Below are positions 59,062 through 64,000 of a stretch of DNA of 64,000 nucleotides, one piece after another. The stretch is from Methylomonas albis. Lineage in GTDB: Bacteria; Pseudomonadota; Gammaproteobacteria; Methylococcales; Methylomonadaceae. The stretch's first letter is position 1. Every line of letters starts with the position of its first letter. The position numbers and the translations under genes were made by a program. The stretch covers positions 744,001 to 808,000 of the forward strand of contig NZ_JACXSS010000001.1 of the NCBI RefSeq assembly GCF_014850955.1. The letters run 5' to 3'. Under the pieces are notes generated by a model. It was not told the origin of the DNA. It made no database searches and saw only the letters and a list, made by a program, of their open reading frames with translations.

Positions 59062-59334
59062 GTGCCACGTTCAATTAAAAAAGGTCCATTTATAGATCAT
59101 CACTTGCTTAAGAAAGTTGAAGATGCAGTGCGAGCTAATAATAGGAAACCGATTAAAACCTGGTCTAGAAGGTCAATGATCAGCCCTGACATGTTGGGAT
59201 TGACTATTGCTGTGCATAATGGCAAACAGCATGTGCCGGTATTGATTTCGGAAAATATGGTCGGACATAAGTTGGGTGAGTTCTCCCCTACAAGAACTTA
59301 TAAAGGCCATATAGCAGACAAGAAATCAAGATAA
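59062..59334 (+). CDS. rpsS: Ribosomal protein S19
   Basis: S19, 90 residues, starts at GTG 59062 ([19 protein letters not shown]). It pairs with S13 in the head of the 30S subunit. Its [11 protein letters not shown] and [16 protein letters not shown] blocks are typical. Confidence 0.97.
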   Translation: MPRSIKKGPFIDHHLLKKVEDAVRANNRKPIKTWSRRSMISPDMLGLTIAVHNGKQHVPVLISENMVGHKLGEFSPTRTYKGHIADKKSR

Positions 59335-59343
59335 GGAGTGAAT

Positions 59344-59676
59344 GTGGAAATTTCGGCCAAATTAAGTAATGCTCCTCTTTCTGCGCAAAAAGCACGGCTT
59401 GTAGGGGATCAAATACGCGGATTACCTGTTGAAAAAGCATTAAATTTGTTGAGTTTCAGCTCTAAGAAAGCTGCTGCGATAATCAAAAAAGTTCTTGAGT
59501 CGGCAATAGCTAATGCAGAACATAACGAAAGCGCTGATGTTGATGAGTTACAAGTTTCAACTGTATTTGTTAACGAAGGTAGAACGTTAAAAAGAGTTAG
59601 CGCGAGGGCGAAAGGGCGTGCGAATCACATCCTGAAAAGAACTTGCCATATAACAATTAAAGTAGCAGAGAAATAG
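59344..59676 (+). CDS. rplV: Ribosomal protein L22
   Basis: L22, 110 residues, reaches along the exit tunnel. I choose GTG 59344 ([20 protein letters not shown]) because GGAG lies five bases upstream and the length and first residues then equal E. coli L22; a GTG at 59338 would put the ribosome site within the start. The loop region has the conserved PRAKGRA-like [15 protein letters not shown]. Confidence 0.95.
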   Translation: MEISAKLSNAPLSAQKARLVGDQIRGLPVEKALNLLSFSSKKAAAIIKKVLESAIANAEHNESADVDELQVSTVFVNEGRTLKRVSARAKGRANHILKRTCHITIKVAEK

Positions 59677-59685
59677 AGGTAGCAA

Positions 59686-60357
59686 ATGGGACAAAAGGTA
59701 CATCCCACAGGGATTCGTCTCGGGATAGTTAAAGATTGGACTTCAAGATGGTATGCAAATAGCCAAAATTATCCTGTGTTTCTGTTGCAGGATTTGAAGG
59801 TTAGGGAGTATATCAAGAAAAAATTGGCTCACGCATCTGTTAGCAGAGTGCAGATTAATCGCCCGGCGAATAATGCCAATATCACCGTACACACTGCTCG
59901 CCCAGGAATTGTAATCGGCAAGAAAGGCGAGGATATAGATGTTTTGAGACAGAGCATTTCTGCGATGATGGGTGTACCTGTTCAGTTGAATGTCGAAGAG
60001 ATTCGTAAGCCTGAGCTGGACGCATATTTAGTGGCTGAAAGTATAGCTCAGCAGCTTGAAAAACGTATTATGTATCGTCGTGCAATGAAGCGCGCAGTAA
60101 CCAATACTATGCGATTAGGTGCTGAAGGTATTAAAATCACAGTTGCTGGTAGGTTAAACGGAGCGGAAATCGCCAGAACAGAATGGTATCGTGAGGGTCG
60201 TGTGCCTCTTCATACGTTACGTGCTGATATTGACTACGGCACCGCCGAGGCCAAAACTACTTACGGAATTATCGGTATAAAGGTTTGGATATTTAAGGGT
60301 GAGGTGTTTGATATGGATGCGCATGCTGCGTCTTTAAACGCCGACTCAAAAAAATAG
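59686..60357 (+). CDS. rpsC: Ribosomal protein S3
   Basis: S3, 223 residues, has a KH domain ([19 protein letters not shown]) and helps form the mRNA entry with helicase activity. It follows rplV by nine bases. Confidence 0.98.
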   Translation: MGQKVHPTGIRLGIVKDWTSRWYANSQNYPVFLLQDLKVREYIKKKLAHASVSRVQINRPANNANITVHTARPGIVIGKKGEDIDVLRQSISAMMGVPVQLNVEEIRKPELDAYLVAESIAQQLEKRIMYRRAMKRAVTNTMRLGAEGIKITVAGRLNGAEIARTEWYREGRVPLHTLRADIDYGTAEAKTTYGIIGIKVWIFKGEVFDMDAHAASLNADSKK

Positions 60358-60374
60358 TTGAAGGGGTATAAAAA

Positions 60375-60788
60375 ATGCTTCAGCCAAAAAGAACAAAATT
60401 TCGTAAACAACATACCGGCAGAAATAACGGCACCGCTTTGCGTGGTTCGTCGGTCAGTTTCGGAGAGTATGGTTTAAAATCGATTAGCCGTGGTAGAATG
60501 ACGGCTCGCCAGATAGAGGCGGCCCGAAGGGCAATAAGTCGGCATGTAAAACGTGGGGGGAAAATCTGGATCAGAATTTTCCCTGACAAGCCTATTACTA
60601 AAAAACCATTAGAAGTACGTATGGGTAAAGGTAAAGGTAGTGTAGAATACTGGGTTGCGCAAATTAAGCCAGGCACAATGCTGTTTGAAATTGAGGGTGT
60701 TTCCGAGGAATTGGCGAGAGAGGCTTTTGAGTTGGCCGCTGCCAAATTGCCGGTGAAAACGACTTTCTCTGCACGGACAATAATGTAA
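60375..60788 (+). CDS. rplP: Ribosomal protein L16
   Basis: L16, 137 residues, helps position tRNA in the A site. It has the standard start [17 protein letters not shown] and the Arg methyl/hydroxyl region ([18 protein letters not shown]). Its TAA overlaps the ATG of rpmC (TAATG). Confidence 0.98.
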   Translation: MLQPKRTKFRKQHTGRNNGTALRGSSVSFGEYGLKSISRGRMTARQIEAARRAISRHVKRGGKIWIRIFPDKPITKKPLEVRMGKGKGSVEYWVAQIKPGTMLFEIEGVSEELAREAFELAAAKLPVKTTFSARTIM

Positions 60789-60979
60789 TGAAAGCGAAAG
60801 ATTTAAGAAGCAAAACAAAAGAAGAGTTAAATTCCAGTCTTTTGGAATTGTCTCGCGAACAGTTCAATTTGAGAATGCAAAAAGGAACTGGACAGCTTAG
60901 CAAGCCAAGTCAAATAAAGCTGGTAAGGCGAGATATAGCTCGCATTAATACTATTCTAAATGAAATGGTAAGAGTATAG
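60788..60979 (+). CDS. rpmC: Ribosomal protein L29
   Basis: L29, 63 residues, is a two-helix protein at the tunnel exit next to L23. It starts [20 protein letters not shown]. Confidence 0.97.
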   Translation: MKAKDLRSKTKEELNSSLLELSREQFNLRMQKGTGQLSKPSQIKLVRRDIARINTILNEMVRV

Positions 60980-60981
60980 AT

Positions 60982-61245
60982 ATGAGCGAAAATTTAGATA
61001 GTGTACGTAAAGTAACTGGTAGGGTAGTTAGCAATAAAATGGACAAAACTGCGTCTGTACTGGTTGAGCGATTGGTTAAGCATCCGGTATATGGAAAGTA
61101 TATTAAGCGATCCACTAAGCTTCTCGTTCACGATGAAAACAACGTTTGCCAGGAAGGTGATGTTGTTTCGATTACGTCATGCCGCCCTATTTCAAAAAAT
61201 AAGGCGTTCAAACTGTTGGAAGTGTTGGAAGCTTTCAATAGATAA
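60982..61245 (+). CDS. rpsQ: Ribosomal protein S17
   Basis: S17, 87 residues, is an early 16S rRNA binder with an OB fold ([23 protein letters not shown]). It is last in the S10 operon by E. coli convention; only 27 bases separate it from rplN. Confidence 0.97.
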   Translation: MSENLDSVRKVTGRVVSNKMDKTASVLVERLVKHPVYGKYIKRSTKLLVHDENNVCQEGDVVSITSCRPISKNKAFKLLEVLEAFNR

Positions 61246-61272
61246 ATAATAATTTTAGTTGGGATTTAAAAA

Positions 61273-61641
61273 ATGATTCAGATGCAAACTAGCCTTGACG
61301 TCGCCGACAACAGTGGCGCAAAAAAGGTCATGTGTATCAAGGTCCTTGGAGGTTCACACCGCCGCTATGCAGGCATAGGTGATATCATCAAGGTAAGCGT
61401 CAAGGACGCTATGCCGCGTACTAGAGTAAAAAAGGGCGATGTATATAATGCATTGGTCGTCAGGACCCGTAAAGGGGTTCGGAGGGCTGATGGTTCAGTT
61501 ATTCGTTTTGACGGAAATGCGGCCGTAATTTTAAATAACCAACTACAACCAATTGGTACTCGTATCTTTGGGCCGGTTACTCGTGAATTGAGAGGCGATA
61601 AGTTCATGAAAATTATCTCTCTAGCGCCAGAAGTATTATAG
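61273..61641 (+). CDS. rplN: Ribosomal protein L14
   Basis: L14, 122 residues, makes intersubunit bridge B8 and binds the anti-association factor RsfS. It is first in the spc group. Conserved: [21 protein letters not shown] and GPVTRELR. Confidence 0.98.
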   Translation: MIQMQTSLDVADNSGAKKVMCIKVLGGSHRRYAGIGDIIKVSVKDAMPRTRVKKGDVYNALVVRTRKGVRRADGSVIRFDGNAAVILNNQLQPIGTRIFGPVTRELRGDKFMKIISLAPEVL

Positions 61642-61655
61642 ATAGAGGTCCAAAG

Positions 61656-61973
61656 ATGCAAAAGATTAAGCAAGGCGATGAAGTCATCGTAATAGTCGGA
61701 AAAGATAAGGGTAAGTTAGGCAAAGTTAGTAAAGTACTTGAAGATCACAAGTTGTTAGTCGAAGGCATTAACTTAGTAAAGAAACATCAAAAAGGTAATC
61801 CAAATATGGGTGTTTCCGGTGGTATTGTTGATAAAAACATGCCAATTGACATCTCGAATGTGGCTTTATTTAACCCAAAAATTAAAAAAGGCGACAAAGT
61901 TGGTTTTAGAACTCTGGATGATGGTAAAAAAGTCAGATATTTTAAATCCACTAACGAAAACGTCGGTCTCTAA
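61656..61973 (+). CDS. rplX: Ribosomal protein L24
   Basis: L24, 105 residues, is one of two initiators of 50S assembly. It has a KOW domain ([23 protein letters not shown]) followed by NLVKKHQK. Confidence 0.97.
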   Translation: MQKIKQGDEVIVIVGKDKGKLGKVSKVLEDHKLLVEGINLVKKHQKGNPNMGVSGGIVDKNMPIDISNVALFNPKIKKGDKVGFRTLDDGKKVRYFKSTNENVGL

Positions 61974-61985
61974 GGTAATAAGGCT

Positions 61986-62525
61986 ATGGCTAGACTACAA
62001 AGTAAATATAAATCTGAAGTTGTCCCTGCGATGCAGGAGCAGTTTGGTTATAAAACAATCATGCAAGTGCCAAAGCTCACCAAGATAACCCTTAATATGG
62101 GCGTTGGTGGGGCTGTTGCGGACAAGAAGGTCTTGCAATCTGCTGTTTCTGATATGGAAAAAATATCGGGACAAAAAGCAGTTGTTACCTTGGCAAGAAA
62201 ATCTATTGCCGGATTTAAAATTCGTGATGACATGCCGATTGGCTGTAAAGTTACCCTGCGTAGCGATAAAATGTACGAATTTCTAGATAGATTGATTACG
62301 ATTTCAATACCTCGAATTCGGGATTTCAGAGGCATGAGCTCTAAAAGCTTTGATGGTCGTGGTAACTATTCAATGGGAATAAAAGAACAAATTATTTTCC
62401 CTGAAATAGATTACGATAAAATTGATGCGCTCCGTGGTATGGATATTTGTATTACAACAACTGCTAAGACTGACGAAGAAGGCTTGGCGTTGTTGAAATT
62501 ATTCAATTTTCCATTTAAAAACTAA
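61986..62525 (+). CDS. rplE: Ribosomal protein L5
   Basis: L5, 179 residues as in E. coli, binds 5S rRNA and contacts the P-site tRNA. Typical: [17 protein letters not shown] and the C-terminal [20 protein letters not shown]. Confidence 0.98.
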   Translation: MARLQSKYKSEVVPAMQEQFGYKTIMQVPKLTKITLNMGVGGAVADKKVLQSAVSDMEKISGQKAVVTLARKSIAGFKIRDDMPIGCKVTLRSDKMYEFLDRLITISIPRIRDFRGMSSKSFDGRGNYSMGIKEQIIFPEIDYDKIDALRGMDICITTTAKTDEEGLALLKLFNFPFKN

Positions 62526-62536
62526 GGCGTATCGAC

Positions 62537-62842
62537 ATGGCAAAAAAATCAATGATTGCGCGCGAAGTGAAGCGTGAAGGTCTGATTAAAAAATATCAGG
62601 CAAAAAGAAACCAATTGAAGGAAGTAATTAGATCTCCAAATACCTCTTTTGAAGAAAAAGAGAATGCTCAAATTCAACTTCAAAAATTGCCCAGAGACTC
62701 TAGTCAGTCCAGATTACGTAATAGATGTAAGCTGACTGGTCGTCCGCATGGATATTACAGAAAATTTGGTCTTAGCAGAAATAAGTTACGGGAGGCTACC
62801 ATGCGTGGCGACGTTCCTGGTTTATCAAAGGCTAGCTGGTAG
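62537..62842 (+). CDS. rpsN: Ribosomal protein S14, zinc-free form
   Basis: S14 of 101 residues, the long form without the CxxC zinc ribbon. Conserved end [20 protein letters not shown] and PGLSKASW. It sits between rplE and rpsH as usual. Confidence 0.98.
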   Translation: MAKKSMIAREVKREGLIKKYQAKRNQLKEVIRSPNTSFEEKENAQIQLQKLPRDSSQSRLRNRCKLTGRPHGYYRKFGLSRNKLREATMRGDVPGLSKASW

Positions 62843-62869
62843 TTCTGTTTAAGTTTTGGAGAATAGAAA

Positions 62870-63265
62870 ATGAGTATGACAGATCCAATAGCAGATATGC
62901 TAACCAGAATTAGAAATGGTCAATCTGCTGGAAAGAAAAGTGTAAAAATCCCTTCATCCAAGTTAAAGCTCGCTATCGCGAGGGTTTTGAAAGATGAGGG
63001 TTATATCGCCGATTTTAAAACTGAAGTGACTGGTTGCCATACAGAAATGACCGTAGAGTTGAAATACTACAACGGAGTTCCTGTTATCGAGAGCGTTAAG
63101 CGAGTTAGCCGTCCTGGTCTTAGAATTTATAAGTCTAAAGACGAGTTGCCCAAAGTGTTAGGTGGTTTAGGTATCGCTATAGTTTCAACCTCGAATGGTG
63201 TTATGACGGATCGCGCTGCTCGTGCTATTGGGCATGGCGGCGAAGTCATATGCACTGTCTGCTAA
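62870..63265 (+). CDS. rpsH: Ribosomal protein S8
   Basis: S8, 131 residues (130 in E. coli), binds the central domain of 16S rRNA; in E. coli it represses the spc operon through a site at the L5 start. It begins [18 protein letters not shown], and its C-terminus is GGEVICTVC-like. Confidence 0.98.
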   Translation: MSMTDPIADMLTRIRNGQSAGKKSVKIPSSKLKLAIARVLKDEGYIADFKTEVTGCHTEMTVELKYYNGVPVIESVKRVSRPGLRIYKSKDELPKVLGGLGIAIVSTSNGVMTDRAARAIGHGGEVICTVC

Positions 63266-63280
63266 TTTAAGAGGTATATC

Positions 63281-63814
63281 ATGTCTAGAGTAGCTAACGC
63301 GCCTATAACTTTGCCATCAGGAGTTGATGTGAAGGTTGACGGCAAGCAAATGATCGTTAACGGCAAATTGGGTCAACTCGTGTTTGATCTTTGTGATGCC
63401 GTTGATCTTGAAATTGAGTCTAATGTAATCAGGGTTAAATGGGATGATAGCGTAAAAGGCGCTAAGGCTCATGCTGGTACAGCCAGGGCTTCAATTAACA
63501 ATATGGTTAAAGGGGTTTCTGAGGGCTTCGTCAAAAAGATGTTGTTGGTTGGGGTTGGATATAGAGCTCAAGTTAAAGACAATCTTTTAACACTGTCCTT
63601 GGGGTACTCTAATCCTGTTGAATATTTAATCCCTGAAGGCGTAACTGTTGACGCTCCAACGCAAACAGAATTGCATGTGAAAAGTAATGATAAACAGAAA
63701 GTCGGCCAGGTCGCATCTGAGATCAGAGCTTTTCGTCCGCCCGAGCCGTACAAAGGTAAAGGTGTGAGAATAGCCGACGAATACGTGGCTAGAAAAGAAG
63801 CCAAAAAGAAATAG
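63281..63814 (+). CDS. rplF: Ribosomal protein L6
   Basis: L6, 177 residues as in E. coli, lies near the factor-binding site by the sarcin-ricin loop. It has the terminal block [21 protein letters not shown]. Confidence 0.98.
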   Translation: MSRVANAPITLPSGVDVKVDGKQMIVNGKLGQLVFDLCDAVDLEIESNVIRVKWDDSVKGAKAHAGTARASINNMVKGVSEGFVKKMLLVGVGYRAQVKDNLLTLSLGYSNPVEYLIPEGVTVDAPTQTELHVKSNDKQKVGQVASEIRAFRPPEPYKGKGVRIADEYVARKEAKKK

Positions 63815-63822
63815 GTGAAGTG

Positions 63823-64000
63823 ATGGATAAGAAGTCTTCAAGATTAAAAAGAGCGTTAAGGCTGCGCTGCAAAATCAAAAAGTTAAATGTACACAGACTT
63901 ACTATACATAGAACTTCTCAGCACATTTATGCTCAGGTTCTTAGTGTCGACGGCAAGGTGACTCTCGCAGCTGCTTCGACGTTACAGGCTGACGTTAAAG
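63823..64000 (+). CDS. rplR: Ribosomal protein L18, truncated by the window end
   Basis: Starting at ATG 63823, eight bases after rplF, the first 59 codons read [15 protein letters not shown], then [19 protein letters not shown] and LAAASTL, matching L18, a 5S rRNA-binding protein. The remaining half lies beyond the window. Confidence 0.95.
   Translation, partial: MDKKSSRLKRALRLRCKIKKLNVHRLTIHRTSQHIYAQVLSVDGKVTLAAASTLQADVK

Overview
The window reads as a stretch of chromosome from a gammaproteobacterium. The order hemA-prfA-prmC, lolB-ispE-tRNA-Gln-prs-rplY-pth, tRNA(Tyr-Gly-Thr)-tuf-tRNA-Trp-secE-nusG-rplKAJL-rpoBC is classic for that class. Protein sequences and the mix of genes on the left suggest a Methylococcales (methanotroph) genome such as Methylomonas. 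That genus-level guess rests on general resemblance and was not tested by a search. No rRNA, CRISPR array, phage, insertion sequence or integrase was seen.

Layout. (1) 1-4.6 kb, minus strand: a partial exported protein of unknown function and a large MASE1-PAS5-GGDEF-EAL sensor. (2) 4.7-14.7 kb: a peptide-ligase-like island. On the minus strand lie a transglutaminase-like protein and a fused circularly permuted ATP-grasp/alpha-E protein. Divergent from them are a separate ATP-grasp protein, a separate alpha-E protein and a 1158-residue protein with PEP-carboxykinase-like motifs. A good sigma-54 promoter match sits in the divergent gap. This is the least understood and most interesting part. 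(3) 14.8-19.6 kb, minus strand: an exported hypothetical protein, then sucC-sucD-nadE with overlapping stop/start codons. (4) 19.7-26.2 kb: a PilS/PilR-type two-component pair, a small Pro/Ala/Lys-rich membrane protein, a degenerate receiver-GGDEF-EAL protein, and a divergent HDOD protein. (5) 26.4-29.2 kb: a phosphate-selective-type porin behind a near-perfect Pho box, and a cation diffusion facilitator. (6) 29.3-38.5 kb: housekeeping genes, hemA-prfA-prmC-JAMM protease on minus, and TPR lipoprotein-lolB-ispE-tRNA-Gln-prs-rplY-pth on plus. (7) 38.5-64 kb: the translation/transcription superoperon. It holds three tRNAs, tuf, tRNA-Trp, secE-nusG, rplKAJL, rpoBC, rpsLG-fusA-tuf, the S10 operon and the start of the spc operon, cut off inside rplR.

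How the genes work together. Region 7 builds the ribosome, RNA polymerase and elongation factors. In the rif and str-S10-spc part it keeps the L10 leader and a hairpin before rpoB, but has no room for an E. coli-style S10 leader. The two tuf genes appear identical from start to stop codon, the sign of ongoing gene conversion. Region 6 links release factor 1 with its methyltransferase and haem/tRNA metabolism. The ATP-grasp/alpha-E/transglutaminase set is of a type predicted in the literature on amidoligases to make or modify a peptide. Its product is unknown and nothing in the window reveals it.
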